Source: Arsenophonus nasoniae DSM 15247 | GTDB taxonomy: Bacteria > Pseudomonadota > Gammaproteobacteria > Enterobacterales > Enterobacteriaceae | Length of the DNA stretch: 64,000 nt | Direction of reading: 5' to 3' | Assembly: GCF_000429565.1 (NCBI RefSeq) | Contig: NZ_AUCC01000007.1 | Span: 1 to 64,000 of the forward strand | Position numbers and translations under genes: made by a program | The notes under the pieces: model-generated | Told to the model about the DNA's origin: nothing | Seen by the model: only the letters and a program-made list of their open reading frames with translations | Databases searched by the model: none | Shown: one piece after another, positions 45,586 through 57,881 of the stretch | Layout: every line of letters starts with the position of its first letter | Position numbering within the stretch: the first letter of the stretch is position 1

Positions 45586-45792
45586 TTAACCTATTTCTGT
45601 CTGGAGGATAAGCACTTCTTTATTGATTTCATTCATTATGTTGAAATGCCGCTTATCTTTAATTCTAGGGGGTAATATCTTTCCTTTGTCAAATTCAAAT
45701 ACTCCCATATCTTTAATATACAATCGACCACGAAATAATATCTTAACGTAACGCGCAATCTTCAGTGGGTTATAACGGTGAAAAATCTTCAT
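45586..45792 (-). CDS. ytfK: YtfK, SpoT-activating small protein
   Basis: A 68-residue protein ([20 protein letters not shown], then [19 protein letters not shown]) nearly identical in plan and length to E. coli YtfK, which binds SpoT and promotes (p)ppGpp accumulation during phosphate or fatty-acid starvation. A strong GGGGAGGAAAAAG site precedes the ATG. Its start overlaps the stop of an unknown 79-codon ORF (ATGA), so translation is probably coupled. Divergent from ytfJ, as in E. coli. It suggests a working stringent response in spite of genome decay. Confidence 0.92.
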   Translation of the reverse strand: MKIFHRYNPLKIARYVKILFRGRLYIKDMGVFEFDKGKILPPRIKDKRHFNIMNEINKEVLILQTEIG

Positions 45793-46028
45793 TCAACTTT
45801 TTCCTCCCCTTTGTTGATCTTGAAGTCACAAAAATGTGATTCATGACACATTTTATAGTCATAGACTCTCGTTACAAGCTTTAGTTCTCCTTTTCCAATA
45901 AGATTTAACGATTTTACATAACATGATAACTGGTTATATAGTTTTGAATAATTATTACAATATTTTTCATTTGATGTCTTAACAACTTTGGCTGTATGTG
46001 CTAGAGCTGCTCTCTGTAGTAAAGACAT
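45789..46028 (-). CDS. Unknown 79-residue protein coupled to ytfK
   Basis: The frame starts [20 protein letters not shown] and ends in a charged stretch ([12 protein letters not shown]). It has five cysteines (one near residue 24, one near 37, then MCHESHFC), no signal peptide and no membrane helix. I do not recognise it. The stop overlaps the ytfK ATG by 4 bases, and the ytfK ribosome site lies inside its last codons, as in a real operon. Against it, the upstream ribosome site is weak, and E. coli has only a noncoding ytfJ-ytfK spacer of similar length. It may be a leader ORF, a lineage-specific protein or chance. Confidence 0.45.
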   Translation of the reverse strand: MSLLQRAALAHTAKVVKTSNEKYCNNYSKLYNQLSCYVKSLNLIGKGELKLVTRVYDYKMCHESHFCDFKINKGEEKVE

Positions 46029-46105
46029 TATATTTAAGATTGACTATGCTAATAAACAATGACAATCATCAATAACCAGTTTAGAAAAAATTAACGAGGA
46101 GCACT

Positions 46106-46669
46106 ATGTTAAAAAAGATCATAGCAATAGTAATTTTATTAACTCTCCCTATCTCTGCTTTAACTGCTACATTTGAAATCAATAAGCCAGTACCTGCTGT
46201 AACTGTTACCGATCGAGGTGAACTGCTGTTGAACGAAAATGGTAAGCTGATTTATCAAGATTGGAGCAGCAAAGGACTTGCTGGCAAAGTAAGGACAATC
46301 CTACATATTGCCGGGCGTCTTTCCGCTAAAGAGCTCAATGAGCCATTAATAGAGGCAATTAAACAACAGAAATTTGATCAGCAAAAATATCAGACAACGA
46401 CAATAATAAATACTGATGATACTATCCTGGGAACCGGTTTTTTTGTCCGCAGTAGTATTGAAGACAGCAAACGAGAATTCCCGTTTTCTCAAATCATTGT
46501 TGATAATAATGGTGTAGTTAAAAAAACTTGGCAGCTAAAACCCAAGAGCTCGACCATCATCGTATTAAATAAAAATGGTAATGTATTATTTGCTAAAGAT
46601 GGCGCACTAACATCTGAAGAGACAAACAAAGTTATCAAACTGATTGAAACACAATTAAAAAATAATTAA
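46106..46669 (+). CDS. ytfJ: YtfJ, periplasmic thioredoxin-fold protein
   Basis: A 187-residue protein (E. coli 184) with a signal peptide (KKIIAIVILLTLPISALTA) and the conserved TDRGELLLNENGKLIYQDW, LAGKVRTILHIAGR, NTDDTILGTGFFVRSS and VLNKNGNVLFAKDGALT blocks. The fold resembles peroxiredoxin/thioredoxin-like proteins but no CxxC is present, so a redox role is not supported by the sequence. AACGAGGAG precedes the ATG. It converges with cysQ, 8 bases from that gene's ancestral stop. Confidence 0.92.
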   Translation: MLKKIIAIVILLTLPISALTATFEINKPVPAVTVTDRGELLLNENGKLIYQDWSSKGLAGKVRTILHIAGRLSAKELNEPLIEAIKQQKFDQQKYQTTTIINTDDTILGTGFFVRSSIEDSKREFPFSQIIVDNNGVVKKTWQLKPKSSTIIVLNKNGNVLFAKDGALTSEETNKVIKLIETQLKNN

Positions 46670-46677
46670 TTAAACCA

Positions 46678-47418
46678 TCAGAATATTGATACTCTAAATC
46701 CCGGATTAATAAATGACTCTCTAGGGGAATAGTCTAGGGTTCTACCATACCAATCTGTCACTTTAGCACCTGCCGCCTAGGCGATAGCATGGCCTGCGGC
46801 AGTATCCCAGATATGAGTGGGCCCAAATCGCGGATAAAGCTGTGCTTTACCTTCAGCGATGAGGCAGAATTTTAATGAAGAGCCGATCACCATGACTTCA
46901 TGCTGTCCCAATTGCGCTAAATAATCGGCCAATTCTTTATCCTGATAAGAGCGGCTAATGACAATTAGCGGGGGATAACCATTAGCAACATGAAGTGATT
47001 GTTTTACACCATCCACTATTTTCCATGCCATCCCATGCTCACTAGCAAAAAGCGCATTTTTTGCTGGCGCATAAATAATTCCCATAACAGGGGAACCCGA
47101 TTTGATTAAAGCAATGTTAACGGTAAATTCGCCATTCCTTTGAATAAACTCTTTAGTTCCGTCAAGTGGATCCACTAACCAGTAGCACTCCCAATGACAA
47201 CGCTCTTGCCAAGCCGGCGGTGCTTCTTCAGAGAGTAGTGGAATGTGCGGTGTTATACTTGCCAATCCAGTTTTAATAATTTGGTGAGCAATCAGATCGG
47301 CTTCAGTCACCGGTGAGCTATCTTTTTTGTGCTTAACAGAAAGCTGTTGGCCACTTTCATAGATAGTCATAATTGCTCTACCCGCTTCTTTTGCCAAATC
47401 ACATATTTGCTCAAGCAT
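46678..47418 (-). pseudogene. cysQ: CysQ, 3'(2'),5'-bisphosphate nucleotidase with in-frame amber codon
   Basis: Hydrolyses PAP, the by-product of sulfate assimilation. The frame matches E. coli CysQ over 246 codons, but a TAG at 46777-46779 stops it after GHAIA, residue 213. Downstream the same frame continues perfectly: [20 protein letters not shown] and [12 protein letters not shown], then TGA at 46678. The metal-binding motifs [19 protein letters not shown] and WDTAAGH lie before the stop, so a shortened protein missing the last 33 codons could keep part of the fold. A single nonsense change in otherwise pristine sequence suggests recent inactivation or a sequencing difference. Confidence 0.88.
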
Positions 47419-47501
47419 AATATATCTCGGAAAACGGCATAAATTATTTATTGAATTAGCTTATTCATAAATCAACTAATTCGCTGAAAAGTAAAACTTA
47501 A

Positions 47502-48122
47502 TTATATAATCTCGAGTAATTCCACTTCAAAAATTAGCGTGCTAAAAGGCGGAATAGCGGCGCCAGCACCACGTTCACCATAAGCCAAATTATGCGGAAT
47601 ATAAAGTTCCCACTTTGATCCGGTAGGCATCAATGTGAACGCTTCAATCCAGCCAGGAATAACACCATTCACAGGAAATTCAGCTGGTTGTTCTCGTTCC
47701 CTTGAACAATCAAAAATCGTACCATCGATTAATCGACCAGTATAATGAACACGAACCCGATCTGCTTTAGCCGGGATCGGTCCTTCACCTTGTTTTAATA
47801 TACTAAATTGTAATCCTGATTCTGTCGTATTGACTTCTTCACGTTGCTGGTTGTTATCCAGAAACTGTTGTCCTTCCACTGCCGACGCTTGCTGGAATTT
47901 ACGCCGCTGCGCATCCGCACGTTCATGGATCTCACGTAATGCTCTGTGCAAAGCTTGAATAGGGACAACTGGCGTTTTACTATGTAATGCATCACATAAG
48001 CCAGCAAGTAAAGCTTCTGGCTGAATGCCTTCCAGGCCTGATTCTAAAAGCTGTTGACCAACTTGAAGACCAATGCCATAACTTGCCTGAGTTTCAATTG
48101 AATCAAATGCCTGATCTGTCAT
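47502..48122 (-). CDS. fklB: FKBP22-type peptidyl-prolyl isomerase FklB
   Basis: Proline isomerase and chaperone of the FkpA/MIP type. 206 residues as in E. coli. An N-terminal dimerisation region (residues about 5-85, [19 protein letters not shown]) precedes the FKBP domain with [50 protein letters not shown] and [10 protein letters not shown]. No signal peptide is seen. It lies between cysQ and rplI in a shortened version of the E. coli order (cycA, ytfE-H and cpdB are missing). Confidence 0.95.
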   Translation of the reverse strand: MTDQAFDSIETQASYGIGLQVGQQLLESGLEGIQPEALLAGLCDALHSKTPVVPIQALHRALREIHERADAQRRKFQQASAVEGQQFLDNNQQREEVNTTESGLQFSILKQGEGPIPAKADRVRVHYTGRLIDGTIFDCSREREQPAEFPVNGVIPGWIEAFTLMPTGSKWELYIPHNLAYGERGAGAAIPPFSTLIFEVELLEII

Positions 48123-48519
48123 AACAGCACCTATTTATTAAATAATAAAGAATAACAGTCACAAATAAACCGGTAAATAACCGTATAAAATAAATTTAGT
48201 CAAAAATAATATTATAATTTTATATCAATTCATTAATTTTATAATACTAAAAACCGACATGTCGGACTTTAATTTGAAAAATAGACTTTATTCCTAAAAT
48301 AATATTTATAAATGGTAATTGATGAATAGTGGCAATTTCATGCATTAAAATTATCGACTACCAACCAGAAATTCCCTTAACTGTAGTAGATATACTAAAG
48401 TAAAGTTGTTAACTTTATACAATTGATTGATAGCGACGATGATTTAGCCCGCAAAAATAGAAATAAAAACACCAGCATTGGCTGGTGTTTTTATTTGTGC
48501 CTAATAATTCAAAAAGCAA
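48123..48519. other. Gene-free region between fklB and rplI
   Basis: 397 bases, AT-rich, ending with the rplI terminator. No gene remnant recognised; the fklB promoter should lie here. Confidence 0.6.
48463..48494 (-). terminator. Terminator after rplI
   Basis: Stem AAAAACACCAGC/GCTGGTGTTTTT with a short loop (ATTG), 26 bases past the rplI stop; ends the rpsF-priB-rpsR-rplI operon. Confidence 0.85.
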
Positions 48520-48969
48520 TTATTCAGCAATAATATTCACATTCAGTTTTGCAAATACATCACTATGCACTTGGAAATGAACTTCGTGTTCACCAACAGT
48601 ACGCAATACACCATTTGGTAAGCGAACTTCGCTTTTCGCAACCTCGACACCGGCAGCTGTGACTGCCTGAGCAATATCACGAGTCCCGATCGAACCAAAC
48701 AGTTTACCTTCATCACCAGCTTTAGAAGCGATGGTTACTGTTGCTAATGAATTAATTTTCTCAGCGCGCCCTTTCGCGACAGCCAGAACGTCGGCTAATT
48801 TAGCTTCTAATTCGGCACGGCGTGCTTCAAAAAATTCAACATTCTTTTTAGTTGCAGGAACAGCTTTTCCCTGTGGAACTAAAAAGTTACGCGCATAACC
48901 CGCTTTAACATCAACTTGATCACCCAGGCTACCCAGGTTTGCTACTTTATCCAGTAGAATAATTTCCAT
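48520..48969 (-). CDS. rplI: 50S ribosomal protein L9
   Basis: Two-domain L9: N-terminal rRNA-binding domain ([36 protein letters not shown]), a long connecting helix ([18 protein letters not shown]) and a C-terminal domain. 149 residues, as in E. coli. Last gene of the rpsF operon. Confidence 0.98.
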   Translation of the reverse strand: MEIILLDKVANLGSLGDQVDVKAGYARNFLVPQGKAVPATKKNVEFFEARRAELEAKLADVLAVAKGRAEKINSLATVTIASKAGDEGKLFGSIGTRDIAQAVTAAGVEVAKSEVRLPNGVLRTVGEHEVHFQVHSDVFAKLNVNIIAE

Positions 48970-49007
48970 TACCTTATCCTCTTTAAGTCGTTAATGGACT
49001 ATACCAA

Positions 49008-49557
<550 letters not shown>

Positions 49558-49565
49558 AACCAAAA

Positions 49566-49958
49566 TTACTCTTCAGAATCCTCAGCTCCCTCAATTCCTT
49601 CCAGGTCTTCATCAACCAAATCACGACTGCGACGATCGTCTTTGGCTTTAACCATTGGAGAAGCTTCAGTAACCGCATGCTTAACACGCATAATCATGCT
49701 GCGGACAACGGCATCATTGAAGCGGAAGTTTGTTTCTAACTCATCAATCACTTCTTGCGGCGCTTCAACATTCATCAGAACATAGTGTGCTTTGTGCAAT
49801 TTATTGATTGGATAAGCCAATTGACGACGACCCCAGTCTTCCAAGCGATGGATTTGACCTTGCGCTTCGGTAATAGAACCACTATAACGCTCAATCATAC
49901 CTGCAACTTGCTCGCTCTGGTCCGGGTGAACCATAAAAACGATTTCGTAATGACGCAT
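49566..49958 (-). CDS. rpsF: 30S ribosomal protein S6
   Basis: 130 residues, with the S6 fold ([40 protein letters not shown]) and an acidic tail ([12 protein letters not shown]), the region extended post-translationally with glutamates by RimK in E. coli. First gene of the operon; a structured leader lies upstream. Confidence 0.98.
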   Translation of the reverse strand: MRHYEIVFMVHPDQSEQVAGMIERYSGSITEAQGQIHRLEDWGRRQLAYPINKLHKAHYVLMNVEAPQEVIDELETNFRFNDAVVRSMIMRVKHAVTEASPMVKAKDDRRSRDLVDEDLEGIEGAEDSEE

Positions 49959-49984
49959 GAGTTTTGCTCCTTACGGATTAATCA

Positions 49985-50019
49985 GCCTCCTGTCAGGGTC
50001 AACCGCATCCCATGGAGGC
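49985..50019 (-). promoter_or_regulatory. Structured leader of rpsF, candidate S6:S18 binding site
   Basis: On the minus strand GCCTCC pairs with GGAGGC, and inside it GGG pairs with CCC around a 10-base loop, about 30 bases before the rpsF ATG. In E. coli and many bacteria the S6:S18 complex represses this operon by binding a leader hairpin near here. I infer the same role from position and fold; I did not verify the CCG recognition geometry. Confidence 0.45.
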
Positions 50020-50168
50020 AAGGAACTTATTTAATTGCGGCTGAAAAATTGACGCGTAACTATACCTATCCTTTAGTTAAAACTCAAGTATTAGATTAAA
50101 TCATCACTTGTCGCATATTGAATTGAGGCCGGTAATCTGCCAAGATTATCAATGATCTGGCGTTTTTC

Positions 50169-50903
50169 TCACTGACTACGCCGTTGACGTACTGCTTCAA
50201 ACAAACAAACACCCGTCGCAACAGAAACATTTAGAGACGAAACCACTCCTGCCATTGGAATACTAATCAGTTCATCGCAATGTTCCCTTGTTAATCGACG
50301 CATACCTTCACCTTCTGCGCCCATCACCAATGCAATAGCCCCGGTTAATTTACTCTCATATAACGTATGATTGGCTTCACCTGCGGTACCAACAATCCAG
50401 ATATGCTGCTGCAATTGACGTAACGTCCGCGCAAGATTGGTAACCCGAATTAATGGCACACTCTCTGCTGCGCCACAGGCAACTTTCTTAGCGGTAGCAT
50501 TAAGCTGAGCAGATTTATCCTTTGGCACAATAACCGCATCAATACCGGCGGCTTCTGCACTACGTAAACAAGCACCTAAGTTATGTGGATCGGTAATACC
50601 ATCTAATATAAGCAAAAAGGGTGATGGCACCTGAGAAATAATAATATCTAAATCACTCTCTTGATATTGTCGCCCAGGCTTTACCTCGGCAATAATACCT
50701 TGATGAACAGCGTTTTCTGTCTGCCTATCCATCCATTGACGATTAGCTAACTGGATGATAATCCCCAATTTTTCAAGCTGATGAATAATCGGCAATAAAC
50801 GTTTATCTTCACGCCCTTTGAGTATATAAACTTGTTTTAAACGCAAAGGATCGCGTTCCAACAGTGCACGCACTGCATGAATACCATAAATAATTTCACT
50901 CAT
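50169..50903 (-). CDS. rlmB: 23S rRNA 2'-O-methyltransferase RlmB
   Basis: SPOUT methyltransferase for G2251 of 23S rRNA. 244 residues (E. coli 243). The N-terminal substrate-binding domain ([20 protein letters not shown]) precedes the knotted catalytic domain with [39 protein letters not shown] and [20 protein letters not shown]. It follows rnr on the same strand, 75 bases away. Confidence 0.97.
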   Translation of the reverse strand: MSEIIYGIHAVRALLERDPLRLKQVYILKGREDKRLLPIIHQLEKLGIIIQLANRQWMDRQTENAVHQGIIAEVKPGRQYQESDLDIIISQVPSPFLLILDGITDPHNLGACLRSAEAAGIDAVIVPKDKSAQLNATAKKVACGAAESVPLIRVTNLARTLRQLQQHIWIVGTAGEANHTLYESKLTGAIALVMGAEGEGMRRLTREHCDELISIPMAGVVSSLNVSVATGVCLFEAVRQRRSQ

Positions 50904-50978
50904 AAATTTATCAATTACTTAAATAACGCTTAAAGATAGTCAACCATGGCCAATAAAAAAAATCATTAATAAAAATAA

Positions 50979-53429
50979 CTAAGATTTTTTTTGTGCTTTT
51001 TTACGCACCTTTTTTGCTTTCAATTTTGCAGCAATTTTTGTGCTCTTATCAGAAACCTTTTTCCCTTTCTTATCTGCTTTTTTAGCGTTCTTGCTGCCTT
51101 TCTTATTAGGTTTAACAAATGCACTATTAGATTCAAAATTTTTGTCTTGGCTGTGATCTAGCTGGCCATTAGTTGAAATTGCTTTTTTAAATTGCTTTTT
51201 GGCTTTTTCTTTTGTTGTCTTACCTGGATTTTTTGCCTTGCGTAAAGTTGATATCAACGCGAAATCGATCTTGCGTTCATCCATATGTACCGCTTCAACG
51301 CTAATTTCAACTTCATCACCAAGGCGATAAACCATGCCCGAAGACTCACCAATAAGTCGTTGTCCTACATTATCGTAGCGATAGTAATCATTATTCAGTG
51401 AAGAGATATGCACCAAACCATCAATAAAAAGATCTTTTAAACGGACAAAAAAACCAAAACCGGTGACACTGGTAATAATGCCAGTAAACACATTGCCAAC
51501 GTGATCTTGCATAAAATCACATTTCAACCAATCAGCAACATCTCTCGTTGCTTCATCAGCACGCCGTTCTGTCATTGAACAATGTTCACCTAATTGCAAC
51601 ATTTCATGGGTATCAGCATGCCAACCACCGGTTGGCGTCGAGCGATGTTGATTGTTTCCATGTTGTGTAGATAAAAGATATTTAATCGAACGATGTAGGG
51701 CTAAATCAGGATAACGACGAATTGGTGAAGTGAAATGGGCATAAGATTTCAATGCTAAGCCAAAATGTCCTCTATTTTCAGGATCATAAATAGCCTGTTT
51801 CATTGAACGCAAAATCATTGTTTGCAGCAATTCATGATCCGGACGTTCAGCGACTTCGTCCATGATTTTAGCATAATCAGCCGGCTGTGGTTTCATTCCT
51901 CCTGGTAATGTTAAGCCCAATTCACTAAATACCGTTCGTAAGTTTACAATACTCTCTTGTTTAGGCCTATCATGGACACGATACAAGCTAGGTTCTTTAT
52001 TCCGCTCAACAAAACGTGCAGCAGCGATATTGGCTAAAATCATACATTCTTCAATTAATTTATGCGCATCATTACGTTCAACCGGCTCTATCCGCTCAAT
52101 GCGTTTTTCTGCATTAAAAATAAATTTTGCTTCTTCAGATTCAAAGGAGATAGCCCCTCGTTTCACGCGCGCGCTATCTAACGCTTGATATAATCGATGA
52201 AGTTGTTCTAGATGTGGCACTAGCTCTTGATAATGTTGACGTAATTGTTCATCACCCTGTAAAATTTTCCAGACTTTGGTATAAGTCAATCTGGCATGAG
52301 AACGCATTACGGCTTCATAGAATTTAGATGAAGTAATTTGCCCCCCCGCCGATAACTGCATCTCACATACCATGCATAGTCTTTCGACTTCAGGGTTTAA
52401 TGAACATAATCCATTAGAAAGAATTTCAGGCAACATGGGGATCACCCGTGATGGAAAATAGACTGAGTTTCCCCGACTAACCGCTTCACTATCCAAAGCC
52501 GTTTGTGGTCGTACATAATAACTAACATCTGCAATTGCGACCCACAAGCACCAACCACCGTCTTCTTTCGGCATACAATAAACTGCATCATCAAAATCCC
52601 GGGCATCTTCACCATCAATCGTGACTAAAGGTAGATGACATAAATCTACTCGCCCTTTTTTTGCTGACGCAGGGATCTGTTCGGATAAATCAGCAACTTG
52701 TTTTTCAACTTGTGGCGGCCAATGATAAGGGATTTCATAGGTTCTTAATGCAATCTCTACCGCCATGTTAGTACCCATGCTTTCGCCTAATACTTCAACA
52801 ATATTGCCTACTGCTTGAATATGGCGTGCTGGCCGGGTTATCATCTCAACGACAACCACATTTCCCATCCTGGCACCGTTAACCTGTTCTCTAGGGATCA
52901 AAATGTCAAAAGATAGTCGACTATCATCAGGAACTACATATCCCATGCCTGATTCTAAAAAATAACGTCCTACAATATGATTATTGCGTGGAACAAGCAC
53001 TCGAACAATGCGAACTTCTGTACGTCCACGCCGATCTTTGCCCAATGGTTGAGCAAGCACAACATCACCATGCAGCGCTTTTCTCATTTCTTCCAAAGAA
53101 AGGTAAAAATCTTCTTTCTGCCCTTCTACGCGTAAAAAACCAAAACCATCACGATGACCAATAACAGAACCTTTGAGTAAATCAAGGCGCTCAGGTAAGG
53201 CATAACATTGACGACGAGTAAATACCAATTGTCCATCACGTTCCATAGCACGTAAACGGCGACGCAAGGCCTCTAACTCTTCTTCTTTGGTTAACTTTAA
53301 TATTCGGGCGATTTCCTGTCGACTCACAGGTGTAGTAAATTTTGCTAATACCTCTAAGATATATTCACGACTTGCAATTGGTGAATGATATTTCTCAGCC
53401 TCTCGGTCTTTATATGGATCTTTTGCCAT
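50979..53429 (-). CDS. rnr: Ribonuclease R
   Basis: Processive 3'-to-5' exoribonuclease that degrades structured RNA and acts in rRNA quality control and trans-translation. Start at ATG 53429 ([18 protein letters not shown]), which has GAGGTGGG upstream and the E. coli N-terminus; an in-frame ATG at 53444 lacks support. 816 residues (E. coli 813). Order: helix-turn-helix (residues about 20-85), cold-shock domains, RNB domain with [17 protein letters not shown] (catalytic Asp cluster), S1 domain ([20 protein letters not shown]) and a Lys-rich tail. Confidence 0.97.
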   Translation of the reverse strand: MAKDPYKDREAEKYHSPIASREYILEVLAKFTTPVSRQEIARILKLTKEEELEALRRRLRAMERDGQLVFTRRQCYALPERLDLLKGSVIGHRDGFGFLRVEGQKEDFYLSLEEMRKALHGDVVLAQPLGKDRRGRTEVRIVRVLVPRNNHIVGRYFLESGMGYVVPDDSRLSFDILIPREQVNGARMGNVVVVEMITRPARHIQAVGNIVEVLGESMGTNMAVEIALRTYEIPYHWPPQVEKQVADLSEQIPASAKKGRVDLCHLPLVTIDGEDARDFDDAVYCMPKEDGGWCLWVAIADVSYYVRPQTALDSEAVSRGNSVYFPSRVIPMLPEILSNGLCSLNPEVERLCMVCEMQLSAGGQITSSKFYEAVMRSHARLTYTKVWKILQGDEQLRQHYQELVPHLEQLHRLYQALDSARVKRGAISFESEEAKFIFNAEKRIERIEPVERNDAHKLIEECMILANIAAARFVERNKEPSLYRVHDRPKQESIVNLRTVFSELGLTLPGGMKPQPADYAKIMDEVAERPDHELLQTMILRSMKQAIYDPENRGHFGLALKSYAHFTSPIRRYPDLALHRSIKYLLSTQHGNNQHRSTPTGGWHADTHEMLQLGEHCSMTERRADEATRDVADWLKCDFMQDHVGNVFTGIITSVTGFGFFVRLKDLFIDGLVHISSLNNDYYRYDNVGQRLIGESSGMVYRLGDEVEISVEAVHMDERKIDFALISTLRKAKNPGKTTKEKAKKQFKKAISTNGQLDHSQDKNFESNSAFVKPNKKGSKNAKKADKKGKKVSDKSTKIAAKLKAKKVRKKAQKKS

Positions 53430-53486
53430 CACCCACCTCCGCAACTATATCGATTAATATACCTACAAATATATTAGGTCTATTGT

Positions 53487-53909
53487 TTATTTTAACAGTA
53501 ACTTATACAGTGGCTCGTTATTTTTTATTAGATCAGCCAGTGTATATTTATCTAATTCATTTAAAAAATGATCAATCGCTTGATTTAATATCTGTTTTAA
53601 TCGACAAGCAGAGGTAATATGGCAGTAATCGCTACCGCAATTGACTAATGCCAGGGGCTCTAACAGACGAACAACCTCACCGATCCGGATCTGATCAGCT
53701 GGCTTGCCTAAATAAATACCCCCATTTTTCCCTCTCACCGCAGCAACAAGTCCAACTCGGCTTAATTGATTAATAATTTTTACCATATGGTTACGTGAGA
53801 CACCGTAAACATTAGTGACTTCAGTAATATTAGTCATTTTATCCTTAGGTAATGACGCCATATAAATCAATGCTCTTAAGCCATAATCTGTAAAACTTGT
53901 TAACTGCAC
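53487..53909 (-). CDS. nsrR: NsrR, nitric-oxide-sensing Rrf2-family repressor
   Basis: Fe-S repressor that controls nitrosative stress genes. 140 residues (E. coli 141). The winged helix ([38 protein letters not shown]) and the three cluster cysteines C91, C96 and C102 ([16 protein letters not shown]) are intact, so it should sense NO. Its usual targets (hmp, ytfE) are not in the window; ytfE, normally between fklB and cysQ in this chromosomal block, is gone. Placed upstream of rnr as in E. coli. Confidence 0.95.
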   Translation of the reverse strand: MQLTSFTDYGLRALIYMASLPKDKMTNITEVTNVYGVSRNHMVKIINQLSRVGLVAAVRGKNGGIYLGKPADQIRIGEVVRLLEPLALVNCGSDYCHITSACRLKQILNQAIDHFLNELDKYTLADLIKNNEPLYKLLLK

Positions 53910-54052
53910 ATCAACCTCTGGTTATAAAACAAAAATGGAAGGACACTTTTTTGACATTAATTCATTTGGTTATATCTATTATGTAAATTTTCACTCTATT
54001 GAGCAAAATTGCTCAGTAAATTCGGTAACATGAATTAATCGATATAAAAATA

Positions 54053-54072
54053 ACGCCTGAATGTTCAGGCGT
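54053..54072 (-). terminator. Terminator-like hairpin after purA
   Basis: Stem ACGCCTGAA/TTCAGGCGT with a two-base apex lies about 33 bases past the purA stop, followed on the minus strand by TATTTTTATATC. Confidence 0.75.
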
Positions 54073-54104
54073 CACTCATTAAGCGATATTATTTAGGGGT
54101 AAAA

Positions 54105-55436
<1,332 letters not shown>

Positions 55437-55510
55437 CTACCATTTCAAACATTAGCTGCCAGCAATTTTTATAACACCAATACCTCTTTTCATCACAATC
55501 TTAACAGATT

Positions 55511-55531
55511 AAAGCCCGCCTAATGCGGGCT
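55511..55531 (-). terminator. Terminator after hflC
   Basis: Stem AAGCCCGC/GCGGGCTT with a 5-base loop, about 45 bases past the hflC stop; followed on the minus strand by TTAATC. Confidence 0.75.
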
Positions 55532-55575
55532 TATCCAGAGTCATTTAGCAATCATTTTGCTTATCTTTTAAATAA

Positions 55576-56577
55576 TCACTGTACCGCTCTTTGTTTAGTT
55601 GGTGCTCGCATATAACGGAAAAAATCTGTATCTGGGCTTAATACCATCACATCATCACCATTTTTACTAAAACTCTTCTCGTATGCCCGCAAACTACGGA
55701 TAAAAGCATAGAAATCAGGATATTGATTAAATGCATCAGCAAATAGCTTAGTCGCCATCGCATCGCCTTCACCACGTAATCTCAACGCAGTGCGCTCCGC
55801 TTCTGCCAATGTTTCAGTCACAGTTTTATCTGCTGCAGCACGGATCTTCACTGCTTCTTCTTGACCTTGTGAACGATGCTGACGCGCTACAGCCTCTCGT
55901 TCAGCACGCATACGCTGATATATCGCTTCCGAAACTTCACTTGGCAATTCAATACGTTTGATACGCACATCGACAACTTCAATCCCTAATGCCGCCATGC
56001 TGTTTGGATTCACAACTGGCAAATTACCTTTTATCTCTTTATCAAAACGGGCTGCTGCCGAGGCAATAGCCTGATCAGCCTCTTTTGTCGCTTCAGTATC
56101 TGAACCTTTATTAAGTGCATCACGTACATCGACGGTTAAGCGTCCGCGAGAATCGGTAATAATATCTTTCACATTTAAACGGCCAAATTCTGAACGCAGG
56201 CGATCACTAAATTTACGTTTTAGTAAGGTTTCAGCTTGATAAGGATTACCGCCACCGGTCGCAACATAGTAACGACTAAAATCAGTAATTCGCCATTTTA
56301 AATAAGAATCAACCATTAAATCTTTATTTTCTCTAGTCAGATAGCGATCTGCCTGAACATCCAATGTCTGAATACGAGCATCCAACATTTTTACCGTTTC
56401 AATAAATGGTATTTTGAGATTCAAACCTGGCTCATAAATAATAGGTTTATTGTCACCATCACGTACAACCTTACCAAAGCGTAGAATGATGCCTCTCTCT
56501 GTCTGTTGAACTGTGAAAATTGATATATACAACACAACTAATGCAGCAACAATAATAACAATCACTGATTTACGCAT
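55576..56577 (-). CDS. hflC: HflC, FtsH regulator
   Basis: Membrane-anchored SPFH/band 7 protein that forms a large cage with HflK around FtsH and modulates its proteolysis. 333 residues. One N-terminal membrane segment (SVIVIIVAALVVLYISIFTV), then the SPFH domain (TERGIILRFGKVV, YLKWRITDFSRYY) and a C-terminal coiled coil rich in A, E and R. It follows hflK by 2 bases. Confidence 0.96.
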   Translation of the reverse strand: MRKSVIVIIVAALVVLYISIFTVQQTERGIILRFGKVVRDGDNKPIIYEPGLNLKIPFIETVKMLDARIQTLDVQADRYLTRENKDLMVDSYLKWRITDFSRYYVATGGGNPYQAETLLKRKFSDRLRSEFGRLNVKDIITDSRGRLTVDVRDALNKGSDTEATKEADQAIASAAARFDKEIKGNLPVVNPNSMAALGIEVVDVRIKRIELPSEVSEAIYQRMRAEREAVARQHRSQGQEEAVKIRAAADKTVTETLAEAERTALRLRGEGDAMATKLFADAFNQYPDFYAFIRSLRAYEKSFSKNGDDVMVLSPDTDFFRYMRAPTKQRAVQ

Positions 56578-56579
56578 GA

Positions 56580-57797
56580 TTATTGTCTCCCTACACGAGC
56601 TGAATTACTGCCCCGAGCATTATCCCGCGTACCATAGCTATACGAGTAAGGCGATTCAGTAGAAATATCCGATTGCTGAATAACTTTTGGTGGCGTTATT
56701 TTTTGTACATCTGCGGCATTATTTTTGCTTCCATTGCGTAGAATTTGTTCTAACGGCAACACTAACATACTATTGCTCTTGTCGTTAACAATGACCTTAC
56801 GCGTATTACCTAGTACCCGCTCCATCGTCTCAATATATAAACGTTCTCGAGTAATTTGAGGAGCCGCTCTATATTCCGGCAACATTTTGGCAAAACTGGC
56901 TACTTCACCTTCAGCCTTGAAAACCACACTTGACTTATAAGCGGTCGCTTCTTCAATCAATTTCTGCGCATTCCCTTTTGCTAATGGTAGGACTTCATTA
57001 CGATAAGCTTGCGCTTCACGAATAGTCTTCTGCTCTTCTTCTCGTGCTGCAATAACATCATCAAATGCCGCTTTAACCGCTTCCGGTGGACGAGCAGCTT
57101 GGAAGTTAACATCTAATATCGTTATACCCATATTATAAGGTCTTATCGTATTTTCTAACTCTTTTTGTGTTTCATCACGGATAAAAGCACGTTTCGTCGT
57201 CAGCACCTGTTCCATTGCTGATTGACCAATAATTCCACGTACTGCGCTATCTATTGCCTGACGTAAACTGTTATCGGGGTTAGTAACATTAAATAAATAT
57301 TGAGCAGGATCTGTTACTCGATACTGGACATTCATTTCTACTTGAATAACATTTTCATCCGAAGTTAACATCATACCACTAGTCGCTTGTTCACGTATGG
57401 TTTCCACATTAACCGGAATGACTTTTTCAATAAAATTCGGCTTCCAATTTAAACCTGGTTCAACAGTATGGCTATATTTACCAAAACGAAATACCACGCC
57501 ACGATCACTCTCTTTTATCGTATAAAAACCACTTGCAGCCCAAATAATAACAATTGCTGCCATAATAATTGCGATAAAACGACCGTTTATATTGATGCCA
57601 TTTGGATTACTCGAACCATTTCTATCTTTATTATTCCCACCTAAACCACCAAGTTTGCGACTTAACTTGCGGAACAGATCATCAAGATCAGTTGTCCCTT
57701 TTTTCCGATTACCTTTATTACCACTGGAGTTGCCGCTATTGCTGCTTCCCCACGGGTCGCGGTCCTGTCCGTTATTACCGGGCTGATTCCACGCCAT
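56580..57797 (-). CDS. hflK: HflK, FtsH regulator
   Basis: Partner of HflC in the FtsH-HflKC complex. 405 residues (E. coli 419). A Gly/Asn/Ser-rich cytoplasmic start (MAWNQPGNNGQDRDPWG), a membrane segment (about 75-95), the SPFH domain (KESDRGVVFRFGKYSHTVEP) and a coiled coil. The order hfq-hflX-hflK-hflC-purA is conserved with E. coli. Confidence 0.96.
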   Translation of the reverse strand: MAWNQPGNNGQDRDPWGSSNSGNSSGNKGNRKKGTTDLDDLFRKLSRKLGGLGGNNKDRNGSSNPNGININGRFIAIIMAAIVIIWAASGFYTIKESDRGVVFRFGKYSHTVEPGLNWKPNFIEKVIPVNVETIREQATSGMMLTSDENVIQVEMNVQYRVTDPAQYLFNVTNPDNSLRQAIDSAVRGIIGQSAMEQVLTTKRAFIRDETQKELENTIRPYNMGITILDVNFQAARPPEAVKAAFDDVIAAREEEQKTIREAQAYRNEVLPLAKGNAQKLIEEATAYKSSVVFKAEGEVASFAKMLPEYRAAPQITRERLYIETMERVLGNTRKVIVNDKSNSMLVLPLEQILRNGSKNNAADVQKITPPKVIQQSDISTESPYSYSYGTRDNARGSNSARVGRQ

Positions 57798-57881
57798 GTT
57801 ATAGCTCCATTCGTTATGATTGGTTTTTCTGGGCTAAGAGTAAAATATTTACTCTTAATTTATTCAATTTATTGACCACAT

